A DNA stretch of 64,000 nucleotides, taken from NCBI GenBank assembly GCA_001724265.1, contig MEDY01000007.1, positions 1-64,000 of the forward strand, read 5' to 3'. The notes below the pieces were generated by a model. The model made no database searches. It was not told the origin of the DNA and saw only the letters and a list, made by a program, of their open reading frames with translations. Position numbers and translations under genes: made by a program. This DNA is from Rhizaria sp. SCN 62-66 (taxonomy: Eukaryota; Rhizaria, unplaced). Positions 20,901 through 31,000 of the stretch are shown here, piece by piece; positions within the stretch are counted from its first letter, which is position 1, and each line of letters begins with the position of its first letter.

Positions 20901-22633
20901 CCAAGCCAGAGCACAGCCGCATGTGGGACGAGCTCTACGACCACGACGGCGGCAGCAACGACAGCTACGACGGCGACAGCGACAGCGATGATGATCGTCG
21001 CAGTCAGCGCAGCGGCGGCAGGCACGGCGCTGCCGCGGTGCAGTACTGGCGACGCGCGCCCGAGGACGTGCGTCGCTGCAGTGCGGCCGACGCCGAGGTG
21101 ATGAAGGCGCTGGGCCCCACGGGGCGCCCCTACACGCCCACGCGTCCCGGCGACGATTACACTGGCGCTGACGCTGATGCTGACGCTGACCCTGACTGCG
21201 GCTCTGACTCCGAGACTGAGTATGATGATGCTCGTGCTGAGTTTGACGAGATCGAGGACCAGATCACCGAGGAGGTCGAGGTCGACGAGCCCGTCGTCGA
21301 CTCCGCTGCCACGGCCAAGGCGGCCGCAACTGAGGCCACGAAGGCCAAGGCCAAGGCCAAGTCTGCCGCTGCGAAGAAGCAGTGTAAGGCGACCAAGGCA
21401 GCCTCCGTCGCGGCTGCGAAGGCCAAGGTCGAGGCCGCCAAGGCCCGTGCGAGCGCCAGCAAGGCCAAGCAGGACGACGGCCGTGGCGCTGTGAACGCGG
21501 CCTTCAGCTTCGACATCGACGGCGACGATGCGGACGACGACGGCAGCAACGACACCGCTGACGCTAACGCTGAAGTTGCTGCGGCTGAGTCTGATCTCGC
21601 CAACGCAGTCAGTGTAAACTGCGACTCGAGCAACGGTGCCGATACTGTCACTGGTGAGGATGAGAGTGCACAGGAGAGCCGTGAGGAGCTTGACAGTAAC
21701 CGCAAGTTCGCTGCGATCGACCTCGACGGCGACGTCGACGACGCGCTCGCACCCGAAATCAAGCCGCCCGCGTCGGCGACCTTCCGCCGCGTCAAGCGCA
21801 CCGTCACACGCACTGTCACGCGCCGCGTCCCCAAGCAGCGCTCCAAGGTCAGCAGCAAGTTGTGCAGGCGCACCGCCAGCCGTAGCGCGCCGGTGGCGCC
21901 GCTGGGCCTGCAGCCAGTGGCCTGGCGCTGGACGCCCGCGCAGACGGCCGCGGCGCTCTCGGCGTGGGACTGCGCGCGCCCGCTGCTGACCGCGACTGAC
22001 CTCGCCCGCGACCGCGAGGCCGCCGCGGCGGGCGCGTCCGGCGCGGCCGCGCGGCGCGCGGCGGCGCTGGTGTCGGAGCCGCTGCTGAGCGAGGAGAGCT
22101 ACATGGCACGCGCGGTGGACCTGCTGCTGCGAAACCACGCGCTGCTGACCGCTGAGCGTGACGAGAGCGTGAGGACGCGCAGGGCGCTGCCGCCCGCCGT
22201 GGACCTGGCCGAGCTGCTGCTGGGCCGCAGCGCCGCCAGCCAGGCCGCCCAGTTCGCGCGCGACAACGGCAGCCAGGACAGGGGCCCGCTGGACCAGCTC
22301 GAGCTGGGGTACGACAGCGACGTCGACGACTACGGCGAGAGCCAGCAGTGGGGCGAGATGATGCTGCGGGAGACGCGCGCGCTCTACAAGAAGACTGTGG
22401 GGCAGGCCACAGTCGGCGCCGCGATCGCGAACGCTGCTGCTCCTGCGGCTGGTGCCGGCAGCAGTGCGGGCTCGACCAGTCACAGCAGGCGCAGCGGCAG
22501 CAGCAACGGCGACACAAAGACTCACAGTGATGGCGACGACGACGGCGATTTCTTCGACACCACTGCCACGGTGACTGTTGGTGCGACTAGGACGCGTGGC
22601 GCTGACAGCGACAAGATGAGGGACGAGCTTTGA
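17987..22633 (+). CDS. SPINDLY/OGT-like (GT41-type) glycosyltransferase with H1-like tail
   Basis: Resembles the catalytic region of O-GlcNAc/O-fucose transferases, which modify Ser/Thr using a nucleotide sugar. I use ATG 17987, which opens a clear signal peptide (RLLAVLLALVCALFATLAPVSA); an in-frame GTG lies 24 bases upstream. The 1548-residue product has a Rossmann-like start at about 383 (KIAVITQFWLRFHS), LAPVQFTTQGHSVSTFGSQIDYYL (about 484-507) and GGCNTVNDALWAGVPVITHRG (about 862-882), corresponding to GT41 acceptor and nucleotide-sugar regions. A Ser/Gln/Asp-rich insert splits the two lobes (about 560-630). No TPR array is recognisable in the N-terminal 380 residues. After the catalytic region come an acidic stretch and a Lys-Ala tail (about 1107-1165), then more acidic sequence. 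Substrate and sugar are not predictable, and a secreted or ER/Golgi address is unusual for this family. Confidence 0.75.
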   Translation: MRTFHARLLAVLLALVCALFATLAPVSAFVQPDPKANQQSAAVVEQQLERWFKSLHNDKAEAVCDHVLSLIELFSTGRSWDAHSASVLADVVGTIFAEPRFVISPAWPCAEKLIKASPSLMALFTVATQTAAVVFPRDAARNARAVYDALPLDAQASPVVRDAFRRLRPAAVRMRADMTLNLPLRSSELACDAVVALADAAVRPWRMRFKQRLQRAVDAGAPSLEPDSATSPRDLAVVHSSMVKVMILAHPQGRSSVVGFTEEELSNELPLLYNYWYAALAISAKTNLASERGLAVLEGHSLAFPKYHIFNEFLSSVNFAVSYINVATDVHLKSHINSVLQSFLVNPNAEFSSARFLASPHMLPAPHSLGRAPPARVLSGRGVKIAVITQFWLRFHSIYRTFVRFARALARSGFALHLVMLGAAEDEVGLEPGLFANVNYYPEQNDIDRARLIEKLCLTEKFDAIYYPDVGMSFASILLSNMRLAPVQFTTQGHSVSTFGSQIDYYLSGDETERADLELVAGDFSERVVLVPGLSVVSEIPLALGTPYWRLYHNLPKETTKSDNQSNGGSDNSAQQQPQQPEQHAPSTEDKVVPTTDSNGDSKDRAGASASASAQSVLGLSRGGQYVVGDETTESFVACAEWAWDVEGLFNHKHLIIALNHAPFKVNAPYLTALARGLVQVQGRGFELRMFPHLNALLEKGAFELNVYHTLRDAYVTAGVATGRAPPLPEGPLSDRYLEHYSAEERAQAAASVVARLTEVYKRERSLDKASNVDPYHWLRTDVSFTGGAPVADAAKMTIDLSTLEGLWALRFALHVHVVVYNGLKYAQYITTLASNVYSAQERNGCTGTFAVEAFPFGGCNTVNDALWAGVPVITHRGTRFNARVGSATLARVSPALGRLLLTTTAPELSRAVAAMAGDDEFRARVAVMMRAASLAPVFGEDVSPLMQRWAAGLSSMSMFRSGVAANKLATAKPEHSRMWDELYDHDGGSNDSYDGDSDSDDDRRSQRSGGRHGAAAVQYWRRAPEDVRRCSAADAEVMKALGPTGRPYTPTRPGDDYTGADADADADPDCGSDSETEYDDARAEFDEIEDQITEEVEVDEPVVDSAATAKAAATEATKAKAKAKSAAAKKQCKATKAASVAAAKAKVEAAKARASASKAKQDDGRGAVNAAFSFDIDGDDADDDGSNDTADANAEVAAAESDLANAVSVNCDSSNGADTVTGEDESAQESREELDSNRKFAAIDLDGDVDDALAPEIKPPASATFRRVKRTVTRTVTRRVPKQRSKVSSKLCRRTASRSAPVAPLGLQPVAWRWTPAQTAAALSAWDCARPLLTATDLARDREAAAAGASGAAARRAAALVSEPLLSEESYMARAVDLLLRNHALLTAERDESVRTRRALPPAVDLAELLLGRSAASQAAQFARDNGSQDRGPLDQLELGYDSDVDDYGESQQWGEMMLRETRALYKKTVGQATVGAAIANAAAPAAGAGSSAGSTSHSRRSGSSNGDTKTHSDGDDDGDFFDTTATVTVGATRTRGADSDKMRDEL

Positions 22634-23705
22634 GGACTTCAGTGAGCCTTTTGCGTTTAACGCCTCAACCAGTGACAATCTTATGTTGTTGTTCCATCAG
22701 TCATATTCAGCGTGCTGATTGCGCGCTTTTTACACTAGAAAACATTATTTCATATTAGGTAGAGTATTATAGGAACTATATACTGGCTGCTGACACAGCG
22801 CTTACTATATTGTATATTATAAGTTTATTTTAACGTTTTTATGTCTGTTCTGTTTGTCTTTCATGTCACGGCGTGTTCTTCCTTCGTGGTCGCCGGGGTT
22901 GAAGTTGCGACACAGCTGCGTTTCCTTGCGACTTCGTCATGCGTAGTCTCGACATCAGCGGCCAAATCACTGCTGTTACATAACCATATGTCACTAGCAT
23001 CCAAAATATATGTAGCTGTCATGTATATACACAACAATCCGTGTTAAGTAACTTCTCAGTCAACACAAAAAATTGGAGTAGGGATAAGTTCACATGCGAT
23101 TATAAACTTGCCATGGTAAAAGAAGTTTGTTATTGTATTACAAATTATAGCGAGTCAGTTTACTCTTATCTTATACATTGTTGCCACGCCACATTCGTCC
23201 GCAGCAGTGCGGGACAGAGAGCGGACGACAGAGCCGCAGAGCGAGAACGGGTGATAATAGAACTTTCCCGCCCCGAACTGCAACCGCCGCCGCCGCTTTG
23301 CACTCACACAGATACACACCGGCGCCGCGCACACGCTAGTGCGCGACGGGGGGAGGCTGCGGGCTGCAGCGCAGTCGCTGTAGAGATTTTGAGAGCGCGC
23401 CAGCTCACAGTCAACGCGCGCCACGCCGCGGGTGTTCTTGGGATTAAGGTAGGAAACACCGCGGCGCGACGCGCGCGTTTGCCGCCGTCACACCTCGCCG
23501 ACGCACGGCTCGGCTACGGCAGCCACACCATCACACTCACACACAGGCACACGCATTGGGATGCGAGCGCGTACGTGCGAGATCAATCTGTAAAGGTCGA
23601 TCGTGTCATCGCTGTCTCGGCGCGCGCTCTGTGATGAGAGATGCGGAGATGACGAGGGCTCTCTCTGGCTGTCATGAGTGAAGTGAAGATAAGAAGCTTA
23701 CTTAC
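22634..23705. other. Convergent spacer with an unexplained GC-rich island
   Basis: The spacer lies between the 3' ends of the glycosyltransferase and NAC alpha genes. Its left part (22634-23180) is AT-rich and empty. The part at about 23190-23640 is strikingly GC-rich, with several short frames on both strands but no recognised protein, tRNA or rRNA. See the separate finding. Confidence 0.5.
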
Positions 23706-24212
23706 TTACGCGGAGACCTCGAGGATGGCGTCAACGACGTTGCCCTTCTCGCGGAGAGCCTTGATGGCCTTGTTGCGGGAGCAGTTGCCCTGGGACATGA
23801 CGGTCTCGATCTCGTCGGCCTCGAGGCCGGTCTCGTCCGCGGGGGCGGCGTCCTCCTCCTCCTCGGCGTCAGCGGAGGCGGCAGCGGGGACGTTGGCGAA
23901 GGAGCCGGCCTGCTGGCGGAGAGCGGAGGCGAAGTCCTCGGTCTTGGCCTCGCCGAAGACGACGTAGGTGTTGGTGCCGGGGGCACGGAAAACCTCGGGC
24001 TCGTTGATGGCGAACACGACGTTCTTGGCGCGCTTGAGGGTGACACGGGTGACGTTCGGGACGGTAGTGAGGCCGGCCTTGACGAGGGCCTTGCGGGCCT
24101 TGCGCTCGGTCTTGGAGAGCTTGCGGCCCGAGGCGTCGGTCTCGAGATCCGGGGTCTCGTCGTCGGAGATGTCCTCGAAGTTAGCGTTGTTGGCCTCCTC
24201 AATGGCAGACAT
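23706..24212 (-). CDS. NACA: Nascent polypeptide-associated complex subunit alpha
   Basis: NAC alpha pairs with BTF3/NAC beta at the ribosome exit tunnel, shields nascent chains and limits mis-sorting to the ER. The 168-residue single-exon product has an acidic N-terminus, the NAC domain (about 33-95; KNVVFAINEPEVFRAPGTNTYVVFGEAK), an acidic linker, and a C-terminal UBA domain (about 128-168; MSQGNCSRNKAIKALREK) that separates alpha from beta. I start at ATG 24212 because MSAIEEA begins the conserved acidic leader; upstream in-frame sequence is AT-rich and unrelated. A GTAAGTAAG run overlaps the stop but is unlikely to be a donor, because the UBA domain is complete. Length is slightly below animal NACA (about 215). 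Confidence 0.96.
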   Translation of the reverse strand: MSAIEEANNANFEDISDDETPDLETDASGRKLSKTERKARKALVKAGLTTVPNVTRVTLKRAKNVVFAINEPEVFRAPGTNTYVVFGEAKTEDFASALRQQAGSFANVPAAASADAEEEEDAAPADETGLEADEIETVMSQGNCSRNKAIKALREKGNVVDAILEVSA

Positions 24213-25062
24213 TGTCGATAAACTGACTATAGAGCAACAAAAGTGAAAACATGGGAGATCAGGACGCGAAATACAGGTACAAAAGAGTGAGAAGGCGTCA
24301 ACGGAGACGAACAGTGGGACAGCAAGGCGCAAGCACAAAATCACCGCCGGTGTACGGAACAGACACGTCTACACTCTGTCTTATCAACACATAAGGTGTC
24401 TAAGAGTGACTTGTATATTATACTGCAATTACGAAATTAGAGGCGACGCTTAAGACCCGCCAAGACCGCGGGAAGAGATCCGCTCGCGCGGACTGGGCCG
24501 CACTCTCGATCCCGCCAGACAAAGTTAAGCCGCTCCCACAGTCACGACCACCAGTCAACCTGACGCTGACTCAAAAGAGAAATCTAATAATGCGTGCAGC
24601 GCATCAGGATGCTATTTAAGAGAGATAATATTTGCATATTGTATAGGACAACCAGTTTTAGAGCAATTGGTTGTATTTTATCACGTTTTTTGTTGAACTA
24701 TACAGCTGTGTCGTCGTCTGCACAAAGCGAGCCTGAGACAAAGGTTGAACACCGAATACGAAAAATGAAAAAATATTAAAAATTGATTGACCGAATTGAG
24801 ATTACATGACTTATGAGTTACGAGTAAAAAAACGGGGACAGATGACACACAACAAAAACACAACTTAAAAGTCATAGACCCCCATTTTCATGGAGATCTA
24901 CGCACACATATACAACGTTGCAGCAGAACTTAACTACTGCTGACAGAGAGGAGCAAACTCAAGAAAATATCACACAAACAAAAACGATTACAAACGACAA
25001 GACATACCATAACTTCAGATAGCGTCAGAACTGCAGCACCTTGACGCTTACACGAGCAGCAC
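24213..25062. other. NAC alpha promoter region and DOCK 3' flank
   Basis: The minus-strand NAC alpha gene starts at 24212 and the minus-strand DOCK gene ends at 25063, so this spacer holds the NAC promoter and DOCK terminator. A GC-rich block (24440-24560) carries CCCGCCAGAC (24511-24520) and GTCAACCT (about 24554-24561), words also found upstream of SMC4. The remainder is AT-rich and shows no gene. Confidence 0.5.
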
Positions 25063-28000
25063 TTAGGCGAGCACCTCCTGCATCTTCTCCATCATCTTTT
25101 CGTAGTTGGAGGTGAGGTGGGTGTGCAGGCCGTGGAGCGCCTCAGTGCAGCGTGCGCCGAAGACGTCGAGCGCGCCCTTAAGCACGGTGATCTGGTGTCC
25201 CATGGCGGCCTTGAGGTCCTGCAGCTGCAGGCGGCGCTCCTCGAGCGTGGCCGCGACGTTCTCCTTCTCCGTGTCGAGCGTGCACGTGCTGGCGTCGAGG
25301 AACTCGGCCGTCATGAACGCCTCGACGTACTTGGCCGTGCCGCCGTTGACGGCCGCGTCAATAATGCCGTTGAGAATCATCGACAGCGGGCCCACGTCAA
25401 CGGGCCCCGGCGGCGCCTGCGCAACAGCGGCGGCGATAAGGTCGACCTCGCGGGTCTTCTTCTCGATCGTCTCGGTCGCGTTGACAATCGGCGCCACGGT
25501 CTCCTCGACCCTGTATACCACGGGGATGCGGCGGCGGTTACTCGGGAAGGGCTCCGCGGCGATGACGTGCGTGCGCACGATCCACATGTCGCGGAACTCG
25601 TTGACGGCCTTGTCGCTGCTGCGGCGCCACACGCGCGAGTACTCGAACACGCGGATGTTGTGGTTGTCCTTGTGGCGCGCGACATACATCGGCACCGTCA
25701 CCAGCGGCGACGTGTCGGCACTCGTGTCGGTCACCAGCGACGGCAGATGCGACAGCGGCGGAAGCACGTTGCGCGCCTGCAGCGAGTGCAGCACCCCGGC
25801 GGCGTGGTCCGCGGCGGGCACGTTGAGCACCGTGATGGCGATCACCTGCGAATGCGCCGCCAGCACGTCCGCACCAGGCTTGTCCGTCATGGCGTAGTGC
25901 GCGTTGGGGAAGCGCAGCTTGAGCCGGTTGGTGAACTCCATGATGTTCTCCAGCTTGCGGCCCTTGTAGATGAACTCGCCGCCGTTGTCCGTCAGCGCCT
26001 GGTCCTCGAAGGCGCCGAGGAACACCACGCGGAAGTACGACGAGTAAAAGCGCTTGGCGTCGATCGTCTTACTAAAGTGCTTCGCCTGCGTGCGCAGCAG
26101 CTCCGCGAGCGAAGAGAAGTCGTAGACCAAGTGCTGGTAGTAGTGGCGCAGCAAGTCGCTGCACTCGCTGGCGCGCTCCCACTCGTCGGCGTTGGTGAAC
26201 TCGTCGATGGCGGCCTTGAGTAGGCGTTCCTTGCGCACGCGCGAGGGCTCGGCAGGGTGCGAGCCACAGGCGCTGAGTGGGGCGTCGTCCCACGCCAGCA
26301 GCTTCGCCTGCTGCAGACGCGTCACCGCGGCCTCGACGTGGTTGGAGCCCGTCGTGTGGATCTCGGCCAACACTTCGAGATAGCGCGCGTGCATGCCGCC
26401 ACCACCGCTGCCGCCGGAAGCCGCGTTAGCCGCCTGGGCGGCGCTGTTGTTGCTGCTGCTGCCCGAGGACTCGATGTACGCGATGAGGCGCAGCGCAACC
26501 GAGGCGCGGTCCTCCTGGTACTCGGGCGTGTCGGGCAGCGAGATGAGCGAGAGCATGAGCTTGAAGATGGTCGCCATGTGCTCCAACAGCACGGTGCCGT
26601 CGCTCTGCAGGCGCGCGTTCGGGACGGCGCGGAATTTGGCCGCCAGCGACAACTGCATGTGTTGCATCACCTTCTCGCCCTCAGTCGCGCTTGTGTTGGT
26701 GACTTCGTACAGCGCGTCGATCGACAGGCGCTCGATCTCGCTGAAGTTGCCGCTCACGCGGTGCTGCGCACACAGGATGTCGAAGAGCATGTCGAACAGC
26801 GTGATCTGCACCGTCGAGCTCGCCGTGACGAGCGCGGACACGATCATGTTGACGACATGGGGCGCGACCTGGAGCTTTTGTCCGTCGCTCAGCGACTGCC
26901 ACATCTCGAAGAAGAGCTCAACGACGCCGCGGCGCACGTCGCCGTAGCGCTCGTCGACGTACTTGCCCTTGACGGCCGGCATCAAGTCGGTGACGAAGGC
27001 CTTGGAGAGGCGCACCACGAGCGCGAGCTGCAGCCACGCGACCCACACGGCGGCGTCGAACGCGCTGCCCCTGCCGCCGAAGAGCGACTTGACGGGGCCC
27101 GCGAGCGTGCGCAGCGCGGCCACGGCGGTGCGCAGCGTGAACCACTGCACCTGGAGCCAGGCCGAAGGGATGAGCGACTGCAGCATCGTCACGCCGGTAG
27201 TGGCGACATAGAGCACGTGGCGCAGCAGCAGAGAAAGCTGCGGCGCGGGCAGCGCGGCGAGTGTGGTGTGGAGCTCCGGCTCGGGGATGCCGTCGAGCAG
27301 CGCGAAGAGCAGCAGTGCGGGGTCCACAACAACGTCGACGAAGGCACTGCGCAAAGTCGCCTCGTGCGGCAGCGCCAGCACGGCGTGCGCGCGCTCGCCG
27401 GGTGGCAGCGGGATGCCGGGGCACGCGCGGTAGATGAGCTGCACTGCGGCCGCGAGCGAGCCTAGGACGGGGGCGAAATGCGCCAGCGTGAGCGCGCCAG
27501 CGTTGCCGGCCTCGGGCGCGTGGTCGGGGTTGTGCGACAGCCGCGCCAGCAGCGTCGACTTGGGCGACACGCGCGCGTACATGTGCTGCAGCAGCGCCGT
27601 GGCCGAGTAGACCTCGTCCAGCGACTGCGACAACACGCCCAGAGCGAGCGCCTTGGAGCTCAGCGCCAGCAGCGCCGGGAACAGCACCTCGAGCGCGGGC
27701 GTCGAGATGACGCGCGCGAGCCGCGCGGGGGCGAGGCAGATGACGTTGCGGACCGAGGACGTGAAGGGCAACACGCCGCCCGCGGCCGTGGCGGGCAGCG
27801 GCACGGGCACGGCCTGGCCCGTGAGGAGCGTGCGCGCCGCGGTGAGCAGCGTCGCGGGCATCACCGAGGACGACAGCCAGCGCGCCGCCAGTGCAGTCGC
27901 CTCGGCAGCGCCGATGAAAGGCACCAGCGCGGCGTACAGGTGCGGCAGCGCGGCCACGACGGCGGCCTGGCCCTGGCCGGGCCCGTTGGCATCGCCGCCG

Positions 28001-31000
28001 TTGTTGTCGGTGAGGCCGTAGTCGAGGTTGACGAACTCCTCCGCGGCGGCCAGCAGGTCGACCAGCTGGCTGTACTGGGCCGCGCTCACGGTCACCGAGG
28101 CGCCGCCGACCGAGGCCACGGCGGCGCCCGTCGAGGCCGAAGCGAGTGAGGACAGCGCGAGCAGGAGCAACGGCGGGATCGCGCGGCCCAGGCGCAGCGC
28201 GGGGTGCAGCGTCAGCGGCTCCGAGATGGCCAGCGCCGCCGACGAGGGTGCGAAGAAGCCGCTGCCGCTGCCACTGCCGCTGGGCGAGAACATGTTGCCG
28301 GGCGTCTCGGGCGTGTTGGCGTCCTCGATGTGCACGCCCAGGCGCATGCTGCTGTGGCCGCCGCTGGCAAAGTCGCCCATGCCGGGCGGGCGCGTGGTCG
28401 AGACCGGGGACAGCACGCCCGACGGCGGGCGCATCAGCGTGTTGCCGCCGAAGGCCGCGCCGCCGGGGCCCACGCCCGCGCCGCCGGGCCCGTTAGGCAC
28501 GATGAAGGAGCGCGAGGCGGAACGCGTGGTGCCGGGGATGCCGAGCGAGCGCGAGGATGCGGCCAGCAGCGCGGGGCTCACGGCGCCGTTGGCCGCGGCG
28601 CCGGAGCAGTCCTTGTTGCTGCTCGACGCGAGCGCCAGCGTCTCAGCCTGCTCCACGAGCGCGGCGGCCGTGTGCGAGAGCAGCGCGCCCGCGGCGGCGC
28701 CCCCGTCGGCAAACACAGACGTGACGAAGGTCGTAAGCGGCTCGTTGTGGTGCGGGACGAGGCGCGACAGGAACGAGGCCAGCGTCTTGAAGGCCGCGCT
28801 ATGGGCGTCGGCGTGCGCGGGCGAGGCGAGGATCGCGCAGAGGTGCGCGACCGAGGACGGGAAGACGCGCGCGAGCACGTGCAGCGGCGCCGTGTGCGAG
28901 GGCGACTGCAGCTGCGTGAGCGCGGCCACCAGCGCGTGGCGAGGCATCGACTGCCACGTCGCCAGAGCGTTGAGGTTAGCCTCCTCGCACAGAGCTGAGG
29001 ACACGAGACGGGACTCAAACGTGAAGGTCTCCTTGCGCGGCGGGATCTTGCCGGCGTCGTTGATGTAGTTCTCGCCCGAGTTGAAGGGTCGGAACGTCAT
29101 CACCGAGTGCGACTGCGAGCGCAGCGGCAGCCCGTTGGCTTCTGTCAGGAACTGGAACGCCGAGGCGAAGATGGCGCTCTTCTTGGCAGTGGTGGAGACG
29201 TGCCAGAACTCAAACAGCAGGTGCGCGTCGCTCAGCAGCTCGGCCGGGATCGACACCTTGACGAACTCGTTGAACTCGGGCATATTGTTGTGGTAGTATA
29301 CGCCCGACGAGTACATGTTGCTCGGCGCCTCGGCCCCGAAGCCGGTGAAGATGCTGTCGGGGATGGGCGCGAGCGTGCTAGTGCGCACGGCGCGGATGCG
29401 CACTTCGACGTTGCGCGCCGAAGACTTCTTGTCCTGCGAGAAGCAGCCCGACACGAGACGCAGGTTGATGTCGTTACGGTCCGCCGTGGGCGTCCACGCG
29501 TGCGCGAACTGCGGGCGCAGCGTCGTCGACACATCCTTGAGCAGCGCCTTGTGCGACGCGCGCGCGAAGGCCAGGTCGCCCTCGAGCAGCGTGAGACCCA
29601 ACGCGATGCCCTTGGCGCGCGGGGCGGGCTCGAAGTCCTTGTTGGAGCCGCCCAGGTCGCCCTCCTTGACGGCCGTGATGAGCGTGTCGTGGAAGGTGGG
29701 GAACGCGGCCTCGTTAGTCGGCGTGTAGATGGTCAGCGAAGACGCGGGCGGCTCGTACTCCTTGCCCACAGTCTTGACCAGGTTCGCGGGCGCGATGGCC
29801 ACGACCGCGGCGCCGAAGCAGCGGCGGCAGGTCGTGCCCTTCTCGGGCGGTTTGGTCGCCAGCGTCTTGAGGTCCTTGGGCTCGTACATGAGCCCGCCGC
29901 GGCGGTAGATGCGGCACACGAGCCACACGTCGCCGGTCACGTCAGCCGGCACGATGTCCTGAAAGATGGTCTTGATCTTGCCCATGACGCGCATGTGCTC
30001 CGGCAGCCCCGGCGGCGGGAGGTTCACGATGAACTCGTCCGTCAGGAACTCCTTACGCCCGTGGTGGTACAGCGAGAAGTGTAGGTCCGTCTCCTCGCCG
30101 ACAGAGAAGATGCACACCTTGACGTCGAGAAAGAGCTGGAAGCGCTTGGTGAGCACCTCAGCGGCCGACAGCGTCCCAGCGGCCTCCTTCTGCGCGGCGC
30201 GGAGCATCGCAACGCTGCCGCCGTCAGCAACGGCGCCCGTGCTGCTGCCGGCGCCGCCGCTGCCGGCGGCGTTGGCGTTGACAGGCACTTCGGGCAGCAC
30301 GCCATCGTAAGCGGCGCGCGCGCCGAGCTCCTGGTCGACGATGCGCAGCGCGTCGGCGATCGACAGGATGTCCACAGAGGCCTCGGTCACGGCGCCCGTC
30401 GAGTCCACGCCCTTGGGCAGCAGGAAGCCGCCGTAGCCCTCGTCGCGGTTGTCGAAGTGCTTGGTCGGCATGTACTGGCCCGCAGTCTCGGCCTCGAGCG
30501 CGGCGGCCGCGGCGGCGGCGCGCTTGGCCTTGACCTCGGCGTTGTTGGCCGTGGGCGTGTAGGCGGGCAGCGCGGCCGCGCAGCCAATGCTGCCGCGCGC
30601 GGCCAGCCCGCCCAAAGCCGCGGAGGCGGACCCGGCGGCCGTGGGGGAAGCGAACACACTCGCGACGGCGGCGGCGTTGGCGGCGGCGGCGGCAGCGGCC
30701 GACGGCGGCGGCGGCGGCAGCGCGGCGCCACTCGAGGGCGAGGGCGGTGGCAAGAACGCGGGGGGCCCGGCCCCGCCCGCGGCGCGCATGGTGACGGAGC
30801 CGTCGACGGAGCCGGGGGGGGCGGGCAGGTGCGCGCTGGGCGGGACGGGGATGCCTCCCGCGGCGCCGGAGGCCGCGGCGAGTGCGGCGGCGCCGCCGAA
30901 GAGCGCGTTCAGCGGCGACATCGGCGGGGAGACAAAGCCGGCGGGCCCGGCGACCGCACCGAGGCTGCTGGTGCTGTGCGGCGAGAAGGGCGGCGGCGGC

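Noticed and set aside
20690-22678. A 662-codon minus-strand frame opposite the glycosyltransferase tail
   Set aside because: Low-complexity Ala/Val/Arg reading with no motif; it mirrors codon bias of the plus-strand gene. The same applies to the other long opposite-strand frames over SelO, SMC4, DOCK and the DDT gene.
23041-23634. A 197-codon plus-strand frame across the GC island
   Set aside because: Its first third is AT-rich non-coding-like sequence and the rest is low complexity without motifs; kept only as an unexplained island, not as a gene.
24440-24530. GC-rich block with TCGATCCC resembling a tRNA T loop
   Set aside because: No acceptor or anticodon stem could be formed on either strand.
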